A stretch of 64,000 nucleotides of DNA from Mycobacterium sp. JS623 (GTDB lineage Bacteria > Actinomycetota > Actinomycetes > Mycobacteriales > Mycobacteriaceae): positions 806,001-870,000 of the forward strand of contig NC_019966.1 in assembly GCF_000328565.1 (NCBI RefSeq), written 5' to 3'. The notes below the pieces were generated by a model. The model was not told the DNA's origin, ran no database searches, and worked only from the letters and a program-made list of their open reading frames with translations. Positions 35,851-44,804 of this stretch are shown piece by piece. Every line of letters starts with the position of its first letter. Position 1 is the first letter of the stretch. Made by a program: the position numbers and the translations under genes.

Positions 35851-38800
35851 GTCGGTTGTCCCGTCTGAATCCCTCGATCCCGCTACTCGGGATTCTGTTG
35901 ACGCTCACCGCGACACTACGGTTGATCAACCTGACGAGGTCGCCCATCCGAATGGACGACGAAGGCACGTACATGGCCCAGGCCTACGCCGTGACCGAAT
36001 GGGGACAACTCGCCCACTACACCTATTGGTACGACCATCCGCCGGCCGGCTGGCTGCAGTTGGCGTTGTGGACGGCGATTTCGGGTCCCGACTTCGGGGG
36101 CAACGCGGTCGCTGCCGGGAGATACCTGATGGTCGGCGTCGCCGTGATCACTGCCGGCCTGCTGTGGACCCTGGCGCGCCGAATCGAAATGTCGCGGTGG
36201 GCAAGCGCGGTCGCGGTCGGCGTCTTCGCGTTGTCTCCGTTGGCAATCTCGTTGGGCCGCATGGTCTATCTGGACAATCTCGCGGTCGCTTGGTTGCTGG
36301 GCGCCCTGGTGCTTGTGTGCTCACCGCGGTACCGGCTGTCGGCAATATTCGGCGCTGCAGCATGTTTCGGCATCGCGGTGTTGACCAAGGAGACGATGCT
36401 GGTGCTCCTGCCGATGTTCGCGTGGCTGGTCTGGACCAGGACCGCGCCGGCGACCCGCCGGTATGCACTCGCCGTCTTCGTCGCCGTGTTCGGCGTGGTG
36501 GTGAGCACGTACCTGTTGATGGCTGTCCTGCGTGGTGAGCTGGTCCCCGGCCCGGGACACGTCAGTCTGTGGGAGGGCATCAGGTTCCAGTTGCGGGACC
36601 GCGCGGCGGGCGGCGCGCTCGATGATCACGGTTCACTCAAACGGCAAACCGTTGACGAGTGGTTCCGACTCGACCCGGCCCTGCCGTCTTTGGCCGGCCC
36701 GATCGTCGTGGCCGCACTGTTTGTCCGGCGGCTGAGGGCGTTCGCGGTCGGGTTGGTGATACTCATCGCCACGGTTCTCCGTCCCGGGTACCTGCCGGCG
36801 CCGTTCATTCTCTCCGCGCTGCCGTTGATAGCACTTCTGGCCGCGGGCACCGGTGAGGTCGCGCTGCGCTATGTCTTCCGCGCCGTTGAGCAGCCATTGA
36901 TTGACTTGCGGCGCTTGCGGATTCCGGCGCTGGCCGCCGTGACGCTGAGCGTGTCCATAGTCGTGTCGCTCTGGCTGCCCGCCTATCACGGCTTACTGGA
37001 ATCCGACCGAGACTCGTCGATGCGGCAGGCTCAGCGCTGGATCGAGCAGAACGTGCCCAAGACCGACCGGCTGATCGTCGACGATGCGTTGTGGTTGGAC
37101 CTGATCCGGGACGGCCGCGACCGGCGGAATGTCGTGTGGGCCTACAAGGTCGACACCGACGCGCAGGTGCAGGCTTGGTCGCCAGACGGTTGGACCGACT
37201 ACGACTGGGTCGTGACGAGGGAGTCCTCGCGTACCAACATGCGGCCGAACGCGGTACTCAGCGACGCGGTCGCGCACTCACAACCAGCAGCGGCGTTCGA
37301 GTCGGGCGCCGAGCGAGTCGAGGTGCTTCGCGTCGACAACGGCGCACCGACCTCGAAACCCCCGACGCCAGCGGCGCCGGCGTTCGGAGGCCAACTCGCG
37401 ACCCGCCTTGCCGGTGCCACCGATCCGGATGTGCTCGCGATCCTGCAGTCTCGGACGGTGGATCAACGTGTGCTCGCGACACTGGCGGTGATCGCTGCGA
37501 CGCAACCCGTTCGGGTCGAGGCGATTTCGACGATCCGAGGCGAGGACGACACCGGAACGCCCCGACGTGATTTCACGCTGGGGGGCACACGCCAGCGGCT
37601 ACAGGGTGTGGCGGAATTCCTCGAAAGCCAAGTGGGTGCGTTCGCGGTACAGTCCGTGAAACTCACCTCCGACGGACTGAGGGTTCGATTCCCGTCGCGT
37701 ACCAAGGACATTGGTTTGGGCGTTGGTCCAGCGCCGCAGCAGGGCGGTCCGGCCGCACTGCGGATGGCGGACCTGCGACGCGGTGGGCCGGCCGAGAAAC
37801 TGAACTTGGTGCGCATCGACGGCGCCGCAGCCGGTTCGCTCGAGACGAGCGACGACGCGAATCCGTCGAGCTATCGGTCAGTTCCCGCGGGAACATACGT
37901 GGTGGTGGCCAACCGCGCCGACGGAGGCAACCCGGTCATCCGCCAGGTGCTCACGCTCCGTCCAGGCGTGACCTACACACTGGCATTGTTCTCCGCGGGC
38001 GAATCCAGCCAAGTCGCAGCCCAACTCTCACCGGACGGCGCGCCCACCGGGCCAAGCCCCGACTCCGCCGTGCGGATGCTGCACGCTGCCAGCGCTGCAG
38101 GATCCGTCTACCTGGCGCTGGTAAAGCCCGGAATGCTCGAGCCGATGGTGCTGGCGAACCAAGCTGGGTACGGGCTCATCACCGGGTATGCCCCGCTGCC
38201 CGCGGGGCAGTACGAAGCGGTGGTGACGGCAAATGGTCGGGAATCGCGCCAACCCGTTGAATTCCTGGCCGGCGTGCCGATGAGTCTCTTGCTGACGGAC
38301 GGACCCGACGGTCCCGTGCTGCGGACGCTGGTGGATGTTCCGGACGCCCCTGCCGCGCTGGACCCCCAGTCGTTGACGATGCCCGCGAGCGGGGGTGTGG
38401 TGGACAAAACCGCGGCGAAAACGCCTGTGACTGAAAGCTCGGACGGAAGACGGATTGCCATCGCGTTGTGCTTAGCGGCCGTCGTGGGCGCAGCGGTTCT
38501 GATGGCCAGGTCGCGGCGGCCGCGACGGCAAAGCGCCGGTGTATTGCATGAGGCGGTGCCTGCGCATGAGCGCGCAGGCGCGGTGGATCGCCCACGGCCG
38601 CGACCTGCTCGGGTGGGCATGAAGCCGTCGGTTCCACGGCAGCCGCTGAGACCGCGCAAGGGTGTTGTCGTGCACAAGGTTTCGCGCCCGGTTGAAGACA
38701 CTGCGGCCTTGCATCGGGATCCTGACAGGACCGCGCGACTTCCCCGGGCTGGCATGAAGCCGTCGGTGCCACGGCAGCCGCTCAGACCGCGCAAGGGTGT

Positions 38801-38921
38801 TGTCGTGCACAAGGTTTCGCGCCCGGTTGAAAACACTGCGCCCTTACGTCTGGATCTTGATAAGACCGCGCGACTACCTCGGGCGGCCATCAAGCCTTCG
38901 GAACCGCGGAGGCCGAGATGA
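35847..38921 (+). CDS. GT39/PMT-like membrane glycosyltransferase with DUF4397 domains
   Basis: The 1024-residue protein's N-terminal half (1-400) is polytopic with the GT-C acidic motif RMDDEGTYMAQAY and YDHPPAGWL in the first external loop. This indicates a polyprenyl-phosphate-sugar-dependent transferase. A roughly 400-residue extracytoplasmic part contains two DUF4397-like beta domains (NLVRIDGAAAGS..., VRMLHAASAAGSVYLAL). One more helix (about 870) precedes a basic C-terminus of two 45-residue repeats. It overlaps the genes on both sides by four bases, so the three are translated together. It probably modifies, or helps export, the polymer made by the GT2. Confidence 0.8.
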   Translation: MSRLSRLNPSIPLLGILLTLTATLRLINLTRSPIRMDDEGTYMAQAYAVTEWGQLAHYTYWYDHPPAGWLQLALWTAISGPDFGGNAVAAGRYLMVGVAVITAGLLWTLARRIEMSRWASAVAVGVFALSPLAISLGRMVYLDNLAVAWLLGALVLVCSPRYRLSAIFGAAACFGIAVLTKETMLVLLPMFAWLVWTRTAPATRRYALAVFVAVFGVVVSTYLLMAVLRGELVPGPGHVSLWEGIRFQLRDRAAGGALDDHGSLKRQTVDEWFRLDPALPSLAGPIVVAALFVRRLRAFAVGLVILIATVLRPGYLPAPFILSALPLIALLAAGTGEVALRYVFRAVEQPLIDLRRLRIPALAAVTLSVSIVVSLWLPAYHGLLESDRDSSMRQAQRWIEQNVPKTDRLIVDDALWLDLIRDGRDRRNVVWAYKVDTDAQVQAWSPDGWTDYDWVVTRESSRTNMRPNAVLSDAVAHSQPAAAFESGAERVEVLRVDNGAPTSKPPTPAAPAFGGQLATRLAGATDPDVLAILQSRTVDQRVLATLAVIAATQPVRVEAISTIRGEDDTGTPRRDFTLGGTRQRLQGVAEFLESQVGAFAVQSVKLTSDGLRVRFPSRTKDIGLGVGPAPQQGGPAALRMADLRRGGPAEKLNLVRIDGAAAGSLETSDDANPSSYRSVPAGTYVVVANRADGGNPVIRQVLTLRPGVTYTLALFSAGESSQVAAQLSPDGAPTGPSPDSAVRMLHAASAAGSVYLALVKPGMLEPMVLANQAGYGLITGYAPLPAGQYEAVVTANGRESRQPVEFLAGVPMSLLLTDGPDGPVLRTLVDVPDAPAALDPQSLTMPASGGVVDKTAAKTPVTESSDGRRIAIALCLAAVVGAAVLMARSRRPRRQSAGVLHEAVPAHERAGAVDRPRPRPARVGMKPSVPRQPLRPRKGVVVHKVSRPVEDTAALHRDPDRTARLPRAGMKPSVPRQPLRPRKGVVVHKVSRPVENTAPLRLDLDKTARLPRAAIKPSEPRRPR
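38619..38921 (+). repeat. 135-bp coding tandem repeat (2.2 units)
   Basis: Units begin at 38619 and 38754, each starting ATGAAGCCGTCGGT and encoding MKPSVPRQPLRPRKGVVVHK plus a variable stretch ending RTARLPRAG. A third partial unit (AIKPSEPRRPR) ends at the gene's stop. Identity is high over the first 90 bases, suggesting recent duplication or gene conversion. Confidence 0.8.
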
Positions 38922-40084
38922 CGATGCGACGGAGGACCGCGTTCGCAACTGCGCTCGTATTGGTGTTGATGATCGGCGCCGGCTGGCGGATCGCGAACGC
39001 GATCGATCCGCGGCTGGATACGGGCGAGATCGCCGCCTTGCGGGAGCACACGGCGCGTATCGCCGGCCAACAGTTCCTGGATGAGTACGTCGAATCCGAC
39101 GGCCGGGTGGTGCGGCGTGACGAGGGCGGTGACGTCGTGAGCGAGGGGCAGGCCTACGGGATGCTCATCGCCGCGGCAGTCGGTGACGAGACTCGGTTCC
39201 GGTCGATATGGAAGTGGACGAAAACTCACTTACGCCGCGCTGACGGTCTGCTCTCCTGGCGGTGGGCCGATGACAAGATCACCGGCGCCAACAGCGCCGC
39301 GGATGCCGATCTCGATGCGGCGCGGGCGTTGGTGTTGGCGGGCCGCCGCTTCAATGCGCCGGAACTCACCAACGACGGCAAACGGTTGGGCGAGGCGATC
39401 CTCGACACCGAGTCTGTCGCCGTCGGCACCGGGGTCGCCGCTCCGAGCGATGTGAATCCGCCAGGTACGTGGGTGGCCGGGTCGGGGCGCATTCTCGTCG
39501 GCGGAAATTGGGCCAACGCCGCGCCGTACGTCGTCAATCCGGGGTACTTCAGCCCTCGCGCCGAACGGGACCTCCTGGAGATATCGGCTGACCGGCGGTG
39601 GACGGACATCACCCGCACCCAGCGGGTCCTGGGGTGGCAGCTGATCGGAACCGGGATGCTGCCGCCCGATTGGGCCACCGTCAGTGAAGTGGGCCACGCC
39701 GTGCCCACCGGGCCCGTCACCGGAGGACCCGTACGCTTCGGTCTCGACGCCTCGCGCCTACCCGTTCGGTTCGCAGAATCCTGCGATCCAGACGACCGGG
39801 CCCTCGCGGGTGCGATGCGACCCTTGCTGACGGCGCCGGGTGAAGTTCCGGCGTTGCGCAACCTGAATGGGTCGGCCGCCGGCAGTTGGCAGCATCCGGT
39901 TGGCCTGGTCGCCGCAGCGGCCACCGAACAGGGGGTCGGCAATCCCGACGGCGCCGTCGAGCGCCTTGACGCGGCAGCGCAACTCGAGCAGCGGTCTCCG
40001 ACCTATTACGGCGCCGCGTGGGTGGCGCTGGGCCGCATCATGCTGACCACGTCGCTGCTCGGCGAATGCCCTTCCGCCAGTTGA
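38918..40084 (+). CDS. Glycoside hydrolase family 8 (BcsZ-like endoglucanase)
   Basis: The 388-residue protein has an N-terminal membrane anchor or signal (TALVLVLMIGAGWRIANAI), then a GH8 (alpha/alpha)6 barrel. It carries the conserved SEGQAYGMLIAA with the acid Glu (about 68), SWRWADDK, and ADADLDAARAL with the candidate base Asp. GH8 enzymes cleave beta-1,4-glucans or chitosan and are standard partners of bacterial cellulose synthases. Start overlaps the GT39 stop. It presumably trims or releases the polymer outside the membrane. Confidence 0.85.
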   Translation: MTMRRRTAFATALVLVLMIGAGWRIANAIDPRLDTGEIAALREHTARIAGQQFLDEYVESDGRVVRRDEGGDVVSEGQAYGMLIAAAVGDETRFRSIWKWTKTHLRRADGLLSWRWADDKITGANSAADADLDAARALVLAGRRFNAPELTNDGKRLGEAILDTESVAVGTGVAAPSDVNPPGTWVAGSGRILVGGNWANAAPYVVNPGYFSPRAERDLLEISADRRWTDITRTQRVLGWQLIGTGMLPPDWATVSEVGHAVPTGPVTGGPVRFGLDASRLPVRFAESCDPDDRALAGAMRPLLTAPGEVPALRNLNGSAAGSWQHPVGLVAAAATEQGVGNPDGAVERLDAAAQLEQRSPTYYGAAWVALGRIMLTTSLLGECPSAS

Positions 40085-40114
40085 ACGTTCGGTGAGCGCG
40101 ATAGGGTTTGCGCC

Positions 40115-41452
40115 CTAATCTCCGTGGCCGCGCTTGCCCCCATGGCCGCCGCCGTGTCCAGGCCGAGGGCCGCCGGGGCCCCATGCTGGGCCCGGGTTGA
40201 AGACGGGGGGCTGAGGAACTGGTGGCAGCCACTGGAGGATTGACGGCGGGATCACCGGCACAACCACAACTGGCGGTGGCGGCCCAGCGGCGGGCGGTGC
40301 CGCCGGGGCGGGTGCGGCATTGTGCACTACGACTCGTGGGGGTGGCGAGGCGGGCGGGACCATCGACCGCGCCGTGGCGGCGGCAGCCTGTGGTGGCGCG
40401 GACGGGGGCGGGTTGGGCTCGGGTTGCGGCACAACGGGTTGCGCACTCGGCACCGTCGGCGGCGGCGCCACAGCGGGCGGAGGCACCGCCACACCGCCCA
40501 TGCTTTGATCGATGGGCTGCTCGGCCGGGTCGAGACTGCTCACCATCGCGATGGTCAGGGCCGCCACGCCCGCTACGAAGATGGCGGACAGCGAGCCGCC
40601 GATCAACAGGAACGGCTTGTTGCGTTCCGGCGCGCCGGACTCCGAAGCGATTCCGTCGGTGGATACGTCGGCGTGGCCAAGGAACGTAGTGATCTCATCT
40701 GCCGGAGCCACCGGGTAGAGCATGGTCTCGCCGTCGGGAACCAGGGAGTAAGCCAGGCCGATGGTGGATGTGTCGAACCGCGGCGCATTCGCCGAGGCCA
40801 GCGCAGCACCGCGCGCCAAGGCCAGGTGGGGTTCTTCAGGGGCGACGACCGGTACCGGCACCAGGTCTTTCAGCTGTGCGTTGGCCGCAGTGACGTCCAC
40901 ACCGGAGCCGACGACGTAGATGGCCTGGGGCATCGACTTCGCAGGCGTGAGGCCGGTGGCCATCTCGGCCAGCACGGGGATCGGGTCCGCACTGTCGAGG
41001 GGCTGGCTGAGCACCTTCACGACTGATCCGTCGGCGGTCTCGACGATCGCCAGGCTCGCGGTGTCGCGCTCGACGAACATCAGCGCGGTCCTGTCGTAGC
41101 CCACCGCCCGCCCGAGCGCCTGGGCGAGGGCCGCGGCGGCATGCAACTCCGAAACCAGCATCACGTCTTCGATGCCGCGGGCGATCAATGCCTCGCGGAG
41201 CACGCTTGCGTCGGCCCGGTCAGTCCAAGTCACCCCGGTCGAGATCAAACGATGGCCGGAGCCGAAGGCGCCCTCCTGGGTTCCCAGGATCGCGGCGATG
41301 ACGTGGTCGGGTGCGTTCGACGTTGCCGGGCCGTCGATGGCGGTGATGTCGAAGACGTCGTGCTCGACGATGACACCGTCGGCTTTTTCGCCCTCGACGA
41401 GGGCGATGCTGACGGTCGTGGGTGTCATCGACACCCCAAGTACGATGTCCAC
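40115..41452 (-). CDS. DUF7159-family protein with Pro-rich tail
   Basis: Starting at GTG 41452 (VDIVLGVSMTPTTVSIALVE), the protein has an actin/ASKHA-like N-terminal region characteristic of the mycobacterial DUF7159 family, including ALMFVERDTASLAIVETADG. One membrane helix follows (LLIGGSLSAIFVAGVAALTI, about 285), then a long Pro/Ala-rich outer segment ending in a GHGGGHGGKRGHGD tail. GGGGG lies just before the GTG. It converges on the GH8 gene. The function is unknown. Confidence 0.75.
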   Translation of the reverse strand: MDIVLGVSMTPTTVSIALVEGEKADGVIVEHDVFDITAIDGPATSNAPDHVIAAILGTQEGAFGSGHRLISTGVTWTDRADASVLREALIARGIEDVMLVSELHAAAALAQALGRAVGYDRTALMFVERDTASLAIVETADGSVVKVLSQPLDSADPIPVLAEMATGLTPAKSMPQAIYVVGSGVDVTAANAQLKDLVPVPVVAPEEPHLALARGAALASANAPRFDTSTIGLAYSLVPDGETMLYPVAPADEITTFLGHADVSTDGIASESGAPERNKPFLLIGGSLSAIFVAGVAALTIAMVSSLDPAEQPIDQSMGGVAVPPPAVAPPPTVPSAQPVVPQPEPNPPPSAPPQAAAATARSMVPPASPPPRVVVHNAAPAPAAPPAAGPPPPVVVVPVIPPSILQWLPPVPQPPVFNPGPAWGPGGPRPGHGGGHGGKRGHGD

Positions 41453-41777
41453 CGGCCCCCTACAGGTTTGCTCGGCATGTTCGGCTATCGGCGGAAGGCC
41501 CGTCCCACGCACTCCGTAAACGTGCGTCCCCCAACGCCGCTGACCACTTCCGGCTGGTCTCATCGAACGTGTTCTCGCACCTACCCGGTGACACGTACGC
41601 TACTCGCTTCGTCCACCGCTGAGGAGTGATGCGGGAAGATTTTTGAGACCCTGCCGCAAGTGGCCGAAGTGGTGCTGCCGTCCGATGAATTGCGCTGCGT
41701 GGCAATGCTTTTGCGCCGCCGCCGCGATGGCGAGGACCGGATCCTGCAGTTTGGGGCCCCGGCGTTATCGGGATGGC

Positions 41778-41985
41778 ACGAGCACGGCCGACCGACGGGC
41801 CGGCCGGCTGGCCCGTCGATAGCCAGCGTCGCGTTGGGCGGCAGTGCGGCCAGCGTCACTGGCGCGGGCGTATCGGCGGCGATGTTGATCGTCGATGCGG
41901 GCAGCGAAGCGAGCCCGGCTCTGGCAACGTCCACGGTGAGCTCCGCGACACGGGACAGCGGCACACCCGCGTGCCCCGGTGGGCC
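41778..41985 (-). pseudogene. Remnant of an esterase C-terminal domain
   Basis: The minus-strand frame reads VAELTVDVARAGLASLPAST then LAALPPNATLAIDGP, clearly related to LTVDLARAGLAALPRSTI and LAALPPGVTVRLDDNP at the end of the 27.8-30.1 kb esterase. The hydrolase domain is missing. It sits next to patatin copy 2, mirroring the esterase-patatin arrangement of copy 1. Confidence 0.6.
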
Positions 41986-42065
41986 CGCAGGGCCAATCGG
42001 GATCATTTGGGGGCACTCTAATGAAAACGCATGTCGAGTAACGACATTGGGTGGAGGGTTGAAGG

Positions 42066-43037
42066 ATGAACGCGACGGCCCAGGCGGATCTGGTGTGTGA
42101 GGGCGGCGGTGTTCGGGGCATCGGCTTGGTTGGTGCGGTGCATGCGCTGGTAACGGCTGGATATGGATTTCCGCGGGTCGCTGGATCCAGTGCGGGCGCG
42201 GTCGTCGCCTCCATGGTGGCGGCGCTTCAGGCCGCTGGCGAACCGCTGTCGCGACTAGATGAGCTCGCTCAGAGCATCGACTATTCGAAGTTCGCCGACC
42301 CCACTCTGCTCGCGCGGATACCAATCGTGGGCCCGGCGCTGTCACTCCTCGCGAGGGACGGGCTGTACAAGGGCGACTACCTAGAGAACCTGCTGACCGG
42401 GCTGCTCGGCGATCTTGGGGTGCACACGTTCGGTGACCTGCGCACCGGTGAGCAGGCGCAGCAGTATGCGTGGTCGCTGGTGGTCACCGCCAGTGACCTG
42501 TCGCGGCGCAGATTGGTCCGCATCCCGTGGGACCTGCAGAATTACGGGTTTGATCCCGATGAGTTTTCGGTGCCGAAGGCGGTGCGCGCCTCGTCGGCGG
42601 TGCCGTTCGTGTTCGAACCGGTGCGGGTCAGCGGTGCGACGTGGGTGGATGGTGGACTGCTGTCGAATTTTCCTGTCCAGTTATTCGACAGCCGCGACGC
42701 GCCGCGGTGGCCGACGTTCGGCATGCGACTTTCTGCACCGCAGGGAATGCCGCCAACGCACCAAATCCGGGGTCCGCTTTCGCTGGCGTTCGGGGCGCTG
42801 GAAACGCTGATCAGCGACCAGGACGCGGCCTATATCGATGACCCGTGCACGGTTCGACGCACCATCTTCGTTCCCGCCGAATCGGTCGGATCGCTGGATT
42901 TCGACATCGGCGCCGAGGAGCGCGACGCGCTATACAACCGCGGGGTGCATGCGGCCCAGGATTTCCTGGCGTCCTGGGATTACGCTGAATATCTGCGGGT
43001 GTGCCGCAGCGGTTCAGCGCCTGCAACCGAGGTATGA
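42066..43037 (+). CDS. Patatin-like phospholipase, copy 2
   Basis: The 323-residue paralogue of the 30.3-kb gene keeps every catalytic element: GGGVRGIGLVGA, GSSAG nucleophile elbow and WVDGGLLSNFP. Both copies end CR-x(n)-TEV or TPEV. GGAGGG lies nine bases before the ATG, unlike the leaderless-looking copy 1. It is followed tail-to-tail by the jetA pseudogene. The open frame suggests it is still selected although its neighbours have decayed. Confidence 0.88.
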   Translation: MNATAQADLVCEGGGVRGIGLVGAVHALVTAGYGFPRVAGSSAGAVVASMVAALQAAGEPLSRLDELAQSIDYSKFADPTLLARIPIVGPALSLLARDGLYKGDYLENLLTGLLGDLGVHTFGDLRTGEQAQQYAWSLVVTASDLSRRRLVRIPWDLQNYGFDPDEFSVPKAVRASSAVPFVFEPVRVSGATWVDGGLLSNFPVQLFDSRDAPRWPTFGMRLSAPQGMPPTHQIRGPLSLAFGALETLISDQDAAYIDDPCTVRRTIFVPAESVGSLDFDIGAEERDALYNRGVHAAQDFLASWDYAEYLRVCRSGSAPATEV

Positions 43038-43319
43038 GCGCCTCGAGATGCATCGTGGCTCAATGGAATATGTCAGGCGCCGAATCACTAGTGACGCCTG
43101 TTCTGTGTTCTGTGTGGGCTCGATGGTTAGGCGAACCACCTACTCGCACAACGTAACTGCAAGCGTGCGCGCATATTTCGGTCTCGTCCAGTGCCGATGC
43201 GGCTGGTCTACCAGTACCCGATGACTCGCCCCGCACCAACGGCCGTTAGCCAAAAGCGAGGGGCAGGCCACCCATGATCGCGAATCGTCGTGATTCGTCG
43301 TGGGACGGATTGCGGCGTT

Positions 43320-44392
43320 GCGCGGTCCTGGGTGAAATCCCAACGGGGGACGGCGATTTCGCCGTCGCGGGCGTGTGAGCGAAACCCGACGTTGGTCGAT
43401 TCGGCGGCCGCGTTGGCGTCGTGAGTTGGCGGGCCACGCCGCGGCTCTGCTCCATGGTGCCGAACGCGGTGAAGCGTTTGACGCGCTGGGCGCAGCGCTG
43501 CTGGATGCGTTCGACTTCGTCGATCTGGTGGCCGACGAGTTCGAAGAAGCCGGCCATCACCTTGCGCAGGGCGGGGTCGAGGGCGGGTAGGGCTTCGGCG
43601 ACGGCGGCGACGTCGGCCTCGAACTCGGCGCGTTGGTCGGGGTCGTTGATCATGCGCAGGAAGGCGCGATGCGAGTCGCGGCCCTTCGAGTCCCAGGCGG
43701 CCTGATAGTCCGAATACATTTGGCGCTGGCGGTCGCGGTATTCGGTGTTGGAATCGATGGGTTCGTCGAGGGCGGCGGTGGCCTGTTCGTTCAGGGTGCC
43801 GTATTGGCCGATGTCGGTGATGAGGCGTTCCATTTGTAGGGCGATGGCGCGGGCCTCGTCGTAGCAGTCGGTGACGTCGGGCTGAGGGCGTTGACCGGCG
43901 TCGAGTTGGTTGAGTTCCTCATGGAGAGTGGCGATTTCGGCTTCGATGTGCTTACGGATGCGGGCGGGGTCGTTATCGACTTTGACGGCGACCTGCTTGA
44001 GGCGCGCGGCGATGCCGGTGATGGAGCCGCCGGTGGCAATGGTGTCCTGGCGGCGCATGGTCCTTAAGAAGTCCAGCGCGCGGCGGGCGTCCTGGGTGAG
44101 GTAGCAGACGTTGGTGTCGTGGCGTTCGTCGACGATGCGGTGCAGCCAGCACTGGGCGGCCCAGGACTTGATCAGCGCGAGCCCGGACTGAGGATCGTCA
44201 AGGCCGTCGAGGTCGCGTTCCAGCCGCACCACGAGCTCAGTCAGGCACGGCACCATCGCTAAGGTGCCGCTCCATCAGGGTCGCGTAGAGGCACAGGTTG
44301 GTGGCCGCGAGCAGGCGGATCGCGCGCGAGCCCTGCAGGTCACCGTTGAGGTCGAGCAGGTCGGCGGCCGACAGTTCTACGTTGTCGTCCAC
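43320..44392 (-). pseudogene. Second jetA copy, degenerate
   Basis: GTG 44392 begins VDDNVELSAADLLDLNGDLQ, like jetA. Near 44245 two bases (TC) are missing relative to jetA, shifting frame. The middle is then nearly identical to jetA in the frame 44256-43430. After SRGVARQL another base is missing and about 330 bases are deleted, leaving a short piece matching the jetA 3' end near 43340-43400. Two frameshifts and one deletion make it non-functional. Confidence 0.85.
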
Positions 44393-44590
44393 CCGTTCCT
44401 CTATTCACGTTATTGGTCCGGAGGCCCAACATAGGCCAACGGGACGACATGGCGGTGCCGAGAGGAGCCGTGTCGGGAGGGATTTTCATCACCGCACGCG
44501 TTTGCCGACGTCAGCGGAATAGCCCTCCGCCGAAGGGTTTGCGCTGCGCACGCGACGGCTTGGTGCCGGTGTGAATGATGTTGCTGATGG
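44390..44590 (-). repeat. Jet upstream cassette, copy D (in front of the jetA pseudogene)
   Basis: This is the most diverged copy. It keeps CGCTGACGTCGGCAAACG, CCGACACGG, ATGTCGTC and CCTATGTTGGGCCTCCGGACC, with the TATGTT hexamer at 44428-44433, 36 bases above the GTG. The distal end retains a GATGGT block near 44586. Confidence 0.65.
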
Positions 44591-44804
44591 TTACAGCAGG
44601 ACTGGCATGCTTCTGGAGAGCGCCAGCAGATAACGACGCTGTGAAACGGTGTGGTCGACTACGTCGCTCATTGCGCTCGAGGAACGGCTCAAGTCACGCG
44701 GGCCCGACGCCCCACTGGCGACGGAAAACCTTGGTGCACAACGTGTTTGCTGCGGACTTGATTCCTCAGCGCAGAGGGCCTGATGAGCGTCTACGCTTGG
44801 CGCC

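Noticed and set aside
37670..37705. tRNA T-loop-like string GGGTTCGATTCCC
   Set aside because: It lies inside the GT39 coding sequence (LRVRFPSRT), the T-stem does not pair fully and no D or anticodon arm can be built around it.
38108..39229. 373-codon minus-strand ORF across the GT39/GH8 junction
   Set aside because: It reads through the coding tandem repeat of GT39 in antisense and has no family resemblance.
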